Below, piece by piece: positions 29,741 to 38,002 of a stretch of 64,000 nt of DNA. Where the stretch lies: NCBI RefSeq assembly GCF_005887115.1, contig NZ_PNCJ01000017.1:248001-312000 (forward strand), written 5' to 3'. Numbering within the stretch: position 1 is the first letter of the stretch; each line of letters starts with the position of its first letter. A model generated the notes under the pieces. That model ran no database searches. It saw only the letters and a program-made list of their open reading frames with translations, and was not told where the DNA came from. Made by a program: the position numbers and the translations under genes. The stretch comes from Pseudoalteromonas rubra (GTDB taxonomy: Bacteria; Pseudomonadota; Gammaproteobacteria; Enterobacterales; Alteromonadaceae).

Positions 29741-30507
29741 ATAAAAGGGTAATACCAACTTTACTTCTGGATAATACAGGTCTAGTAAAAGGACGGAATT
29801 TCAAAAAGCATAAATACGTTGGCGATCCTGTAAACGCAGTTAAGATCTTTAATGATAAAGAAGTAGATGAGCTTGCAATTTTAGATATTACTGCGACTAA
29901 TGAGAACCGAAGGCCTAATTTTGATCTAATTAAAAACATAGCTTCTCAAGCATTTATGCCATTTGCTTATGGTGGCGGTTTGAGGGAGTTATCTGATATT
30001 GAAATGCTATTCAAAATAGGTGTTGAAAAAGCGATTTTAAATACTGCTGCGGTAAAAGATTTATCATTGGTGACAGCTGCAAGTGAAATTGTTGGGCAAC
30101 AAAGTATTGTAGTATCAATTGACTACAAAAAAACACTTTTTGGCGGGAAGAAAGTGTTTACTCATTCAGGTAAAAATAATTCTAAATTAGATCCAATAGA
30201 ATATGCTCTTAGAGTACAGGATGCTGGTGCCGGAGAAATTATCGTAAACTCAATTGATCATGAAGGTACTTTAAAAGGTTACGACTATGACTTAATCCAT
30301 GAACTCGCTACTAAGTTGGATATACCTGTCATTGCCTCTGGTGGTGCGGGAAGTTTGAATGACTTTAAGCAAGCTGTCGATTTAGGTGCTTCTGCTGTGG
30401 CTGCTGGTGATATGTTTACTTTTCATGGAAAGCATAAAGCGGTATTAATTACATACCCAAAATACGCTGAGTTAGAAAATTTATTTAAAGGGCAAAACAA
30501 TGAGTAA
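29734..30507 (+). CDS. hisF: HisF-like ammonia-channel partner of HisH
   Basis: (Beta/alpha)8-barrel protein of 257 residues related to imidazole glycerol phosphate synthase HisF. The barrel pattern is clear (ELAILDITATNENR near 48, MPFAYGGGLRE near 75, PVIASGGAGSLNDF near 203). Aspartate 130 of HisF is kept (VSIDYKK), but the catalytic Asp11 position (HisF: CLDV) reads TLLLD, with leucine in place of Asp11. This suggests that it no longer makes the imidazole product and serves to carry ammonia from HisH to WbpG. It overlaps hisH by seven bases and wbpG by eight, so all three are translationally coupled. Confidence 0.88.
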   Translation: MLNKRVIPTLLLDNTGLVKGRNFKKHKYVGDPVNAVKIFNDKEVDELAILDITATNENRRPNFDLIKNIASQAFMPFAYGGGLRELSDIEMLFKIGVEKAILNTAAVKDLSLVTAASEIVGQQSIVVSIDYKKTLFGGKKVFTHSGKNNSKLDPIEYALRVQDAGAGEIIVNSIDHEGTLKGYDYDLIHELATKLDIPVIASGGAGSLNDFKQAVDLGASAVAAGDMFTFHGKHKAVLITYPKYAELENLFKGQNNE

Positions 30508-31639
30508 GCAAGATATTACCGTTTGTACTAGATGTGTAATGGACACAACTGACGATGATATAAAATTTGATGAGCATGGTGTTTGTAATTACTGTCGTAA
30601 CTTTGACAATGTGATATCGAAACGTTGGCACCCAGACAGAGAAGACTTACTCAAAGAGCGTATCGAGCAGATAAAGCGAGAAGGTAAAGGCAAAGAATAC
30701 GACTGCATTATTGGGCTAAGTGGCGGTATTGACAGCTCGTATTTGGCAGTAAAGCTGAAGGATTATGGTTTAAGGCCCTTAGTTGTTCATGTTGATGCTG
30801 GTTGGAACAGTGAGCTAGCTGTGCATAACATTAAGCAAGTTGTAGACTATTGTGGCTTCGATCTACATACACATGTTATGAATTGGAATGACATACGGGC
30901 TTTGCAATTAGCGTATTTAAAAGCTGGAGTCGCGAACCAAGACGTAGTGCAAGATCATTCGTTCTTCTCAACCTTATACCATTTTGCCGTTAAGAATAAT
31001 ATAAAAACGGTCATTAGTGGTGGTAATATAGCAACCGAATCAATATTCCCTTCTTCATGGCATCACTCTGCTATGGATGCGAAGAATATACATTCTATAT
31101 TTAAAAAACACGGTCAAGGTAAACTTAAAGAATATTCTACAATTAGTATGCTTCAGTATTATATTTACTATCCATATATATATAAAATGAAGACATTCAG
31201 GCCTCTTAATTTTATGCCTTACGACAAGGATGAAGCGATGAGGTATCTAGTTGAAGAGGTTGGTTACAAAGAATACGGACGTAAGCATGGAGAATCTATT
31301 TTTACTAGATTTTTCCAGAATCACTATCTTCCTGCTAAGTTTGGTTATGACAAACGTAAGCCACATTTGGCTAGCCTTATTAATGCTAAGCAATTAAGCC
31401 GAGATGAGGCACTTAAAATACTGCAAGAGCCTTTGTATGATGAAGTCGAGCTGAAAGAGGACCTTATATTTGTAGCTCAAAAGCTAGGTATTACAGTAGA
31501 AGAGCTGCAAACATATATCTCAGAGAAAGGTCGTAGCTATAAAGAGTACTCTAACTGGGACTCTGGTTATAAAAGACTTAAGGCTATTCAGCAAAAGCTT
31601 GAAAAATTACTTGGAAGAGAAATTAAGAACTACGCATAG
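30500..31639 (+). CDS. wbpG: WbpG/PseA-like N-acetyl sugar amidotransferase, canonical copy
   Basis: PP-loop enzyme of 379 residues, predicted to adenylate a sugar N-acetyl group and replace its oxygen with ammonia, giving an acetamidino group. Both cysteine pairs are intact (CTRC near residue 10 and VCNYC near 30), followed by the PP-loop SGGIDSS near 72 and HVDAGWNSE near 97. Overlapping hisF, it forms a hisH-hisF-wbpG unit like that of Pseudomonas O-antigen loci making 3-acetamidino uronic acids. The likely target is the sugar made by tviB-wlbA-wbpD-wbpE; whether UDP-bound or lipid-linked is not shown by sequence. It is paralogous to the copy at 25514. Confidence 0.92.
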   Translation: MSKQDITVCTRCVMDTTDDDIKFDEHGVCNYCRNFDNVISKRWHPDREDLLKERIEQIKREGKGKEYDCIIGLSGGIDSSYLAVKLKDYGLRPLVVHVDAGWNSELAVHNIKQVVDYCGFDLHTHVMNWNDIRALQLAYLKAGVANQDVVQDHSFFSTLYHFAVKNNIKTVISGGNIATESIFPSSWHHSAMDAKNIHSIFKKHGQGKLKEYSTISMLQYYIYYPYIYKMKTFRPLNFMPYDKDEAMRYLVEEVGYKEYGRKHGESIFTRFFQNHYLPAKFGYDKRKPHLASLINAKQLSRDEALKILQEPLYDEVELKEDLIFVAQKLGITVEELQTYISEKGRSYKEYSNWDSGYKRLKAIQQKLEKLLGREIKNYA

Positions 31640-31657
31640 TTCTACTAAGGATTTAAC

Positions 31658-32764
31658 TTGAAAGTTTGTCACTTAACGTCTGCGCACCCTAGAGATGATA
31701 CACGAATTTTTGTCAAGATGTGTTTGTCTTGTGTTGAGCAAGGATGGGATACTGCTCTTATTGTTGCTGATAACTTTGGCGATGAAATCAAAGATGGTGT
31801 AAATATCTATGATGTCGGTTTTAATTCAAATAGTAGATTAAAAAGATTTACTCAAATCGTTTGGTCTGTTTATAAAAAAGCAATTGATTTGAACGCCGAT
31901 ATTTATCACCTTCATGATCCTGAGCTGCTTTCAATTGCATTATTACTTAAGCTTAAAGGTAAAAAGGTTATTTTTGATGCCCATGAAGATTTACCTAAAC
32001 AGATTTTAAGTAAACCGTATTTAAAGCCTTATCAGGCAAAGGTAATTTCTTTTTTGGCTAAAAACTTTGAGCGCTTTGTATGTAAAAAGTTGGATGGTGT
32101 AGTTGCAGCTACGCCTTTTATTAAGGAAAAATTCCAGGTTTATGGGTGTAACTCTGAAGCCGTTAATAACTTTCCTAAGCTTGAAGAGTTTTCTGAAGTT
32201 AAAGTAAAGAAAGAAAGTAAAGTATTTTCCGCTTGCTATATTGGTAATATTTCAAAGGTGAGGGGTATCATCGAAATGTTGGATGCATTGCAGGCGAGTA
32301 AAGATATACCTTTGTCTATAGCTGGTAAGTTTAATGATCCTATTTTAGAGCAAAAAGCAAACGCGCATCCTGCTTGGGATAAAGTAGAGGATCATGGCTG
32401 GCTTGATAGACACGCGGTTTCCGACCTTATGGCGAACAGTTCCGTTGGACTAGTTACCTTACATCCAATTATTAACTATCAAGATGCACTACCAGTAAAG
32501 ATGTTTGAGTATATGGCTGCCGGAATTCCTCTGATTGCTACAGATATTCCCTATTGGAAACAAATTATTGAACGCAGTGAGTGCGGTTTAGTCGTTGATC
32601 CTTTCAACCCTGAAGAATATGCAGAGAAGTTGAAATATCTTCAGAGCAACCCTGATTTATGTGCGAAAATGGGCGAAAATGGGAAAAAAGCAATAGAAAT
32701 GGAATACAACTGGACAATTGAAAAGCGCAAACTTGCGTCATTTTACGCACGAATTGTTAATTAA
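31658..32764 (+). CDS. Glycosyltransferase family 4
   Basis: GT-B type transferase of 368 residues. The N-terminal half shows VCHLTSAHPRDDTRIF, DIYHLHDPELLSIAL near 87 and VIFDAHEDLPKQIL near 105. The C-terminal half shows CYIGNISKVRGI near 190 and the donor-site pattern MFEYMAAGIPLIATDIPYWKQII near 285. The start is TTG, with an AAGGA site nearby and no better ATG. It comes 18 bases after wbpG. The DHDPELL/DAHE pattern is shared by many GT4 proteins of O-antigen loci, so the specificity cannot be read. Confidence 0.82.
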   Translation: MKVCHLTSAHPRDDTRIFVKMCLSCVEQGWDTALIVADNFGDEIKDGVNIYDVGFNSNSRLKRFTQIVWSVYKKAIDLNADIYHLHDPELLSIALLLKLKGKKVIFDAHEDLPKQILSKPYLKPYQAKVISFLAKNFERFVCKKLDGVVAATPFIKEKFQVYGCNSEAVNNFPKLEEFSEVKVKKESKVFSACYIGNISKVRGIIEMLDALQASKDIPLSIAGKFNDPILEQKANAHPAWDKVEDHGWLDRHAVSDLMANSSVGLVTLHPIINYQDALPVKMFEYMAAGIPLIATDIPYWKQIIERSECGLVVDPFNPEEYAEKLKYLQSNPDLCAKMGENGKKAIEMEYNWTIEKRKLASFYARIVN

Positions 32765-32777
32765 CAGGTGGATCTCA

Positions 32778-33413
32778 ATGATTGAAAACTTTAAGAATGT
32801 TTTAGTTCTGGCCCCTCATACTGATGATGGCGAGCTTGGCGCTGGAGCGACAATAGCTAAGTTAGTAGAAGTTGGGGCAAAAGTGACATATGTGGCTTTC
32901 TCAACAGCTGAAGAGTCTGTACCTGAGGGAATGCCAAAAGATATCCTCAAGACTGAGGTAAAAAAAGCGACCGCAGAGCTAGGTATTGAACCGTCAAACT
33001 TGATTATTTTTAACTACCAAGTTCGCAAGCTCAATTACAGCAGACAGCAAATCTTAGAGGACTTGATTACATTACGGAAAAATTCCTCTTATGATCTTGT
33101 TTTAACACCTTCTATGCATGATATCCACCAAGATCATTCCACGATAGCTCAGGAAAGCTTAAGGGCTTTTAAAAATACAACTATATTGGGTTATGAGTTA
33201 ATTTGGAATAATTTAACGTTTGATACAAAATGCTTTGTAAAACTTGAGGAAAAACATATTGAAGCGAAACAGCAGGCGTTGAATCAATATGAGTCTCAGG
33301 GGAAGCGCAATTACTTATCAAAAGATTTTACATTCTCTTTGGCAAAAACCAGAGGTGTCCAAGTTGGCGCAGAGTATGCTGAATGCTTTGAAGTTATAAG
33401 AATGTATTTATAG
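32778..33413 (+). CDS. PIG-L / LmbE-family N-deacetylase
   Basis: Zinc-dependent deacetylase-like protein of 211 residues. The metal motif is LAPHTDDGELGAG near residue 12, and the second motif PSMHDIHQDHSTI is near 110. Family members remove N-acetyl groups from GlcNAc-type substrates (mycothiol, GPI, bacillithiol pathways). A frame extending to 32718 overlaps the previous gene; the ATG at 32778 with a GGTGGA site is chosen. It directly precedes an LpxD-like N-acyltransferase and an SDR reductase. I infer that it deacetylates an amino sugar so that another acyl group can be put on. Substrate unknown. Confidence 0.85.
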   Translation: MIENFKNVLVLAPHTDDGELGAGATIAKLVEVGAKVTYVAFSTAEESVPEGMPKDILKTEVKKATAELGIEPSNLIIFNYQVRKLNYSRQQILEDLITLRKNSSYDLVLTPSMHDIHQDHSTIAQESLRAFKNTTILGYELIWNNLTFDTKCFVKLEEKHIEAKQQALNQYESQGKRNYLSKDFTFSLAKTRGVQVGAEYAECFEVIRMYL

Positions 33414-33421
33414 GGGGCATC

Positions 33422-34279
33422 ATGCAATACCAAATTATTCGAGATATTTCCGTATCTGAAATGGCCCAAGCTTTAGGCTTGAGTTTTGAAGGCGCCGGCG
33501 AACAATTAGTAAAGACTATTGGCAGTTTGGCTAATACGCAGTCGCGAGTATTAAAGTTCGCAAATAAGCCACAAGAAGGTCAACTGAATGGAATTATTAT
33601 AGGTCTTGATGGTACAGAAGCTGAGTCATTAATTATTTCTGAAAATCCTCGCTTGGATTTTTGCCGCGCTTTACAGTTTTTAATTGACTCCGGAACTTTG
33701 GTTAAAAGTGTCATAAGTTCTGAGATAGATAAGTCTGCAGTTATAGCGGACTCTGCCGTAATAGAAGACGGGGTCAGCATTGGAAAAGGGACGATAATCG
33801 AACATAACGTGACAATTCACCAAGGTTCTGTAATTGGAGATAATTCGATTATTCGAGCTAACTCTGTAATTGGAGCGCAAGGGTTTGGGTTTGAAAAAAG
33901 CGATGATGGATCCTGGGTACGGTTTCCTCATTTAGGAAGAGTAATCATCGGGAATAATGTTGAAATAGGCGCTTTAAATAGCGTCTGTGTTGGCGCCCTC
34001 GACAATACAGTTATTCATGATGGTGTTAAAACGGATAACCTGGTACATATCGCGCATAATTGTCAAATTGGTAAAAACTCAATATTAACAGCATGCACTG
34101 AGTTAAGTGGTGGTGTTGTCTTGGGTGAAGGTGTATGGATGGGACCAAACTCATCGACGATGCAAAAAGTAAAAATTGATGATTCTGCTGTTGTAGGTTT
34201 GGGAAGTGTTGTAACTAAAGATGTAGAATCAGGTAATATAGTGGCTGGTGTACCTGCAAAAGTTATAAGGAGAGGATGA
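33422..34279 (+). CDS. LpxD-like left-handed beta-helix N-acyltransferase
   Basis: Acyltransferase of 285 residues with an LpxD-like N-terminal substrate domain (SLANTQSRVLKFANK near 38) and then hexapeptide repeats from about 105 to 275. The histidine in DNLVHIAHNCQIG near residue 210 aligns with the LpxD catalytic His. It is shorter than true LpxD (about 340) and lacks its C-terminal helices, and it is not in a lipid A gene context. It probably transfers an acyl group, from acyl-ACP or acyl-CoA, to an amino sugar. It follows the PIG-L gene by 8 bases and overlaps the reductase, so it belongs to a three-gene unit. Confidence 0.82.
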   Translation: MQYQIIRDISVSEMAQALGLSFEGAGEQLVKTIGSLANTQSRVLKFANKPQEGQLNGIIIGLDGTEAESLIISENPRLDFCRALQFLIDSGTLVKSVISSEIDKSAVIADSAVIEDGVSIGKGTIIEHNVTIHQGSVIGDNSIIRANSVIGAQGFGFEKSDDGSWVRFPHLGRVIIGNNVEIGALNSVCVGALDNTVIHDGVKTDNLVHIAHNCQIGKNSILTACTELSGGVVLGEGVWMGPNSSTMQKVKIDDSAVVGLGSVVTKDVESGNIVAGVPAKVIRRG

Positions 34280-35010
34280 TGAAGTCTGTTTTAATCACAG
34301 GTGGTACAGGCGGTATAGGAACCGCTTTGGTAAAGGCTTTTGTTAATAAAGGGTATCATGCTCATGTGACTCACACCCATAAAGGAAGTGAATTTTTAGA
34401 TAACTGGCTAGCAGAAAACCAATTAGGCGAAGATCATGTTTCTTTTTTGCCACTAAACCTTAATAACAGAGAAGAGGTTGCACAGCAACTCGCTGCTTTA
34501 CTTGAAAGCTCGAAGATTGATGTTTTAATTAACAACGCGGGAATAACAGCTGACTCTACGTTTTTAAAAATGGATGTCGAACAGTGGGATAGTGTAATAG
34601 ATACTAATTTAAAAGCATTGTTTTCCATCACCCAACCAATAGCACGTTCGATGGTTAAACATGGCTATGGTCGCATTATTAATGTTAGTTCGATAAATGG
34701 GCTTAAAGGACAGTTTGGTCAGTGCAATTACGCAGCAGCGAAAGCAGGGATTATTGGTTTTTCTAAATCATTGGCACAAGAACTTGCTACTAAAGGCGTT
34801 TCTGTGAATGTAATCGCACCCGGTTATACAATGACTCCTATGGTCGAAAGCATAAGAGAGGATATTCTAGATAAAATCAAAGGGAATATACCAACTAAAG
34901 AATTAGTATTATTAGAAGATTTGGCTAAAACTGCATTAATGATTGCAGAGAGTGGTATGTCGCTAACAGGAGAGACAATTTCTGTTAATGGCGGTCAATA
35001 CATGAATTAA
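34279..35010 (+). CDS. FabG-like short-chain dehydrogenase/reductase
   Basis: NAD(P)H-dependent SDR of 243 residues resembling 3-oxoacyl-ACP reductases. It has the nucleotide motif TGGTGGIGTAL near residue 8, NNAGITADSTFLKM near 85, the catalytic serine in INVSSINGLKG near 133 and YAAAK near 152. It overlaps the LpxD-like gene (TGATG). Because it is embedded between an N-acyltransferase and glycosyltransferases, and not in a fab operon, I infer that it makes a 3-hydroxyacyl (for example 3-hydroxybutyryl) donor for that acyltransferase. An alternative is that it reduces a keto-sugar. No acyl carrier protein gene is seen nearby. Confidence 0.85.
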   Translation: MKSVLITGGTGGIGTALVKAFVNKGYHAHVTHTHKGSEFLDNWLAENQLGEDHVSFLPLNLNNREEVAQQLAALLESSKIDVLINNAGITADSTFLKMDVEQWDSVIDTNLKALFSITQPIARSMVKHGYGRIINVSSINGLKGQFGQCNYAAAKAGIIGFSKSLAQELATKGVSVNVIAPGYTMTPMVESIREDILDKIKGNIPTKELVLLEDLAKTALMIAESGMSLTGETISVNGGQYMN

Positions 35011-35018
35011 ATAGAAAA

Positions 35019-36236
35019 ATGAATATTTGGTATATACACCCGTATGCAGGTAGTCCAAAACATGGGATGTCATTTCGTCCATATTACCTTGCAAAGCATT
35101 TTAATAGGCTTGGTCATAAAGCCACTGTTATTTCTTCGCTATATCATCACTTATGTTCCATTCCTGATTCAAGGCCTGGTTTGGCAAGCGTTGAAGGGGT
35201 AGATTATTTTCTGCAAAAAACAGTGCCGTATGAAGGCAATGGTCTTAAGCGCTTGCTAAATATGCTTAGTTTCGGTTTGGGCTTATTTAGCTATGCATTT
35301 CATAGCTTTAGCAAAAGCAACAAGCCAGATGTTATCATCGCTTCAACGGCGCACCCTTTTCATTTGCTTGCAGCTAAATATTATGCAAAAAAGTATGGTG
35401 CTAAATTGATCTTGGAAGTGCGTGATATTTGGCCGCTAAGTCTTCAAGAATTAGTCGGTATCTCTAAATATCATCCTCTGAGCGTGATAATAAATAAGTT
35501 TCAAAAATTTGGCTATAAACATTGTGACCATTGTGTGTCGTTATTAGCTAATGCCGAGAAGCTGTTTTTGCACGAAGGGTTAAAAGCAGAAAGCTTTAGT
35601 TATATTTCTAATGGTATCGAACTTGCTGAAGAAAATTCTAAAGAAGAGGTATCCGAATCATTAGCTAGTGATTTGAGAAGTGCAACACAGCGTTTTGAAA
35701 CTGTGATTGGATATACAGGAGCCCTTGGTATACCAAATAATATAATGCCTTTAATAAATGCAGCTAAGTACTTGCAGAGTTACAATATTGGTATTTTATT
35801 GGTTGGTGATGGAGTCCAAAAAGAAGAGTTAGAGTCTAGAGCAAGAGAGTTAAATTTAGATAATGTGGTTTTCTTTGGGAAGGTCCCTAAGGTTGATGTG
35901 ACTCATGTGATTCAGTGCTGCGATGCTTTGTTTATAAATGCTATGCCGAAAGAGTTATATAAATTTGGTATATCCCCAAATAAGATATTTGACTATATGA
36001 TGCATGACAAGATTGTTTTCAACGGTATTGACGCTCCAGGAAACCCTCTTGAAAAAGCCGGTTGTGAAATACGATTCCCAGCTAACAACCCATCAGAGCT
36101 ATCTCAAAAAATAATTTCTTTTCACAATAACAAAAATACTTATCAGGTTTCATCGTCAAAGTTTGTAAAAGAACATCACACTTACAAGCAGTTAGCAAAA
36201 AAATACACGGCGCTAATGGAAGACTTATTGAAATGA
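35019..36236 (+). CDS. Glycosyltransferase family 4, WbuB-like
   Basis: GT-B type transferase of 405 residues. The N-terminus NIWYIHPYAGSPKHGMSFRPYYLAKHF is characteristic of the WbuB-type GT4 group, several of which add an amino-deoxy sugar early in O-antigen synthesis. KLILEVRDIWPLSLQEL is near residue 128, and the donor domain (IGYTGALGIPNN near 227; YKFGISPNKIFDYMMHDK near 308) follows. It starts 8 bases after the SDR and overlaps the WbpV-like gene by four bases. A role in adding the second sugar onto the QuiNAc-type initiating residue is a context-based guess. Confidence 0.84.
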   Translation: MNIWYIHPYAGSPKHGMSFRPYYLAKHFNRLGHKATVISSLYHHLCSIPDSRPGLASVEGVDYFLQKTVPYEGNGLKRLLNMLSFGLGLFSYAFHSFSKSNKPDVIIASTAHPFHLLAAKYYAKKYGAKLILEVRDIWPLSLQELVGISKYHPLSVIINKFQKFGYKHCDHCVSLLANAEKLFLHEGLKAESFSYISNGIELAEENSKEEVSESLASDLRSATQRFETVIGYTGALGIPNNIMPLINAAKYLQSYNIGILLVGDGVQKEELESRARELNLDNVVFFGKVPKVDVTHVIQCCDALFINAMPKELYKFGISPNKIFDYMMHDKIVFNGIDAPGNPLEKAGCEIRFPANNPSELSQKIISFHNNKNTYQVSSSKFVKEHHTYKQLAKKYTALMEDLLK

Positions 36237-37132
36237 GTAAAGTGATTTTATCAGGCAGTACCGGCTTTATTGGTAAGCATCTAAATAAATATTTAGAAGG
36301 TAATGGTTGCTCAACTTATGCTATAAGCAGGGAAGAGCTTTCTGCCTCTGAGGTCCCGTTTGATGGCTTTTTTAGCAGTGAACAGCATGCAGATGCTGAT
36401 GCTGTAGTTCACTTGGTGGGGGCTGCTCACAGGTCATTTACAGACTCTGAAGCCAATTTCATAAATTTAGAACTTACAAAAAAAGTACTAGATCGCGCGA
36501 TTGAATTAGGTATACCAAGATTTATCTTCTTAAGTTCGGTAAATATATACAGCGAATCTGATGACATAATATCTCTCGATACGCCCATAGAACTTTCAGC
36601 TTTGCCAAATACCATGAAAAGTAAATTATCAGCAGAGGCGTATATAAAAAACGCCGCAATTGAGCATGAGATTGAGGTGGTAATAATTAGAAGTCCGCTA
36701 GTTTATGGAGAAGGAGTGCAAGCTAACTTTGCTACTTTGATGAGGTTAGTTGGCAAAGGAATCCCACTGCCATTCGGAGCAATAAACCAAAATAGACGTA
36801 GCTTAGTCTCAGTCTATAACTTAATTGATTTACTCAACGTGTGTATTGAGCATCCAAAAGCTAAAAACCAAACATTCTTTGTCAGCGATGATAGAGATTT
36901 ATCTACTTCTGCGATGGTCGCTATGATGGCAGAGGTACAAGGCAAAACGAACTGGTCTTTTTTTGTGCCTGTCTTTTGCTTGAAGTTGTTGGGTAAGCTT
37001 TTAGGTAAGCAGGATGTGATTGAGAGACTGACGGGGTCTTTGCAAGTTGACATAACACACACTAAAAATACATTAGATTGGCAGCCTCCTTACTCGCCTG
37101 AGCATGGTTTTAGGCTTGCCGCTAAAAAATAA
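36233..37132 (+). CDS. NAD-dependent epimerase/dehydratase, WbpV/WreQ-like 4-keto reductase
   Basis: Extended SDR of 299 residues with the Rossmann motif SGSTGFIGKHL near residue 6 and FLSSVNIYS near 99. Homologues next to WbpL/WreU-type initiating transferases reduce UDP-4-keto-6-deoxy-GlcNAc (made by WbpM) to UDP-QuiNAc. The usual YxxxK motif would fall in PNTMKSKLSAEAYI near 124-137, but the tyrosine position is Thr (TMKSK), which is unexpected for an active enzyme. It overlaps the preceding glycosyltransferase and is followed after 15 bases by the initiating transferase, so the order epimerase/reductase, transferase, WbpM supports the QuiNAc reading. Confidence 0.8.
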   Translation: MSKVILSGSTGFIGKHLNKYLEGNGCSTYAISREELSASEVPFDGFFSSEQHADADAVVHLVGAAHRSFTDSEANFINLELTKKVLDRAIELGIPRFIFLSSVNIYSESDDIISLDTPIELSALPNTMKSKLSAEAYIKNAAIEHEIEVVIIRSPLVYGEGVQANFATLMRLVGKGIPLPFGAINQNRRSLVSVYNLIDLLNVCIEHPKAKNQTFFVSDDRDLSTSAMVAMMAEVQGKTNWSFFVPVFCLKLLGKLLGKQDVIERLTGSLQVDITHTKNTLDWQPPYSPEHGFRLAAKK

Positions 37133-37147
37133 CTTTGGGAATTTTAT

Positions 37148-37696
37148 ATGATACGTTTTCTCGATTTTTTGTTTGCTTTTTTAGGTTTGGTTTTTGCCTT
37201 TCCTTTTCTTGTCATTTTGTTTCTAGTCGGGTTGTTTGATACTGGTTCCCCTATTTTTACGCAAGAGCGTGTAGGTAGAAATAAAAAACCTTTCATACTT
37301 GTCAAGTTCAGAACGATGAAAGTAGATACCGCGTCAGTAGCGAGTCATTTGGCAAGCACCGCTTCAATAACGCCTTTTGGAGGGTTTTTAAGAAAAACTA
37401 AACTTGATGAGTTACCACAACTATGGAACGTACTCAAAGGCGAAATGAGTTTAGTTGGCCCACGGCCAGGTTTATTTAATCAGGAGGAGCTTACTCAGGC
37501 TCGTGATGCGAAAAACATATTTGACGTTCGACCGGGCATCACTGGGTTGTCTCAAGTCAATGAAATTGACATGTCTACACCAGAGTTACTGGCCAAAACT
37601 GACAGGGAGATGATCGATACTATGAGCATGCGTAATTACTTCAAATATATTTTTATGACAGTGTCAGGAAAGGGCTCAGGAGACCGGGTTAAGTGA
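37148..37696 (+). CDS. PglC/WreU-type initiating sugar-1-phosphate transferase
   Basis: Small monotopic phosphoglycosyl transferase of 182 residues. It has one N-terminal membrane segment (~residues 4-26), then TQERVGRNKKPFILVKFRTMK, the catalytic Asp-Glu pair in TKLDELPQLWNVLKGEMSLVGPRPG near 85, and PGITGLSQVN near 130. It starts module 2 repeat units by placing a sugar phosphate, probably 6-deoxy-HexNAc (QuiNAc), on undecaprenyl phosphate. This differs mechanistically from WecA of module 1. It lies between the WbpV-like reductase and WbpM, the usual neighbourhood. The sugar cannot be read from sequence. Confidence 0.9.
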   Translation: MIRFLDFLFAFLGLVFAFPFLVILFLVGLFDTGSPIFTQERVGRNKKPFILVKFRTMKVDTASVASHLASTASITPFGGFLRKTKLDELPQLWNVLKGEMSLVGPRPGLFNQEELTQARDAKNIFDVRPGITGLSQVNEIDMSTPELLAKTDREMIDTMSMRNYFKYIFMTVSGKGSGDRVK

Positions 37697-38002
37697 GCTG
37701 CCAGTTTGAGTTAGCAGTAACAAGATTAATGAGTTTTGGAAAGCGGGCAGAGGACCTTTAGAAGCTACTTCTTTGGTCCTCCGAGCTCATTGCTGTATCG
37801 AATTAAAAACTCGGAAATTTATCATCTATTCCAAGTGGGTTTTATGGCTATTAATTGCGGTGGCTACTGGGGGCGGAGGCTCTTAAAAGCCGCGTTGTTT
37901 AACAATTCTGCAATGACAGTTTTTGAAAATTTGTGTATATTTAAAGACTATGACTAAATCATTAGTCTAAGAGATTGAAAATTTATAGCTCAAGGATTTA
38001 CA
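37697..38002. other. Gap before wbpM with a strong hairpin
   Basis: No convincing gene in these ~300 bases; a 73-codon open frame at 37736-37957 has no ribosome site or recognisable content. The notable element is an imperfect hairpin at 37750-37781. The last ~30 bases carry the AAGGA site of the next gene. A separate promoter for wbpM here is possible but not identifiable. Confidence 0.45.
37750..37781 (+). repeat. Two-tier hairpin upstream of wbpM
   Basis: Outer stem GAGGACC / GGTCCTC and inner stem AGAAG / CTTCT around a CTA loop, separated by a small T-rich internal loop (32 nt in total). No U-run follows, so it is unlikely to be an intrinsic terminator. It may be an RNA processing or attenuation structure in the long operon transcript. 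Confidence 0.5.

Noticed and set aside
29123-30507. Histidine-biosynthesis hisH/hisF
   Set aside because: No other his genes are present, the genes are coupled to wbpG, and HisF lacks Asp11. They are read as amidination paralogues.
33422-34279. True lipid A LpxD
   Set aside because: Too short, lacks the C-terminal helices, and is not beside skp/fabZ/lpxA. Better read as an LpxD-like sugar N-acyltransferase.
37736-37957. 73-codon open frame between the initiating transferase and wbpM
   Set aside because: No ribosome site, no family resemblance, and it contains the two-tier hairpin. Treated as non-coding.
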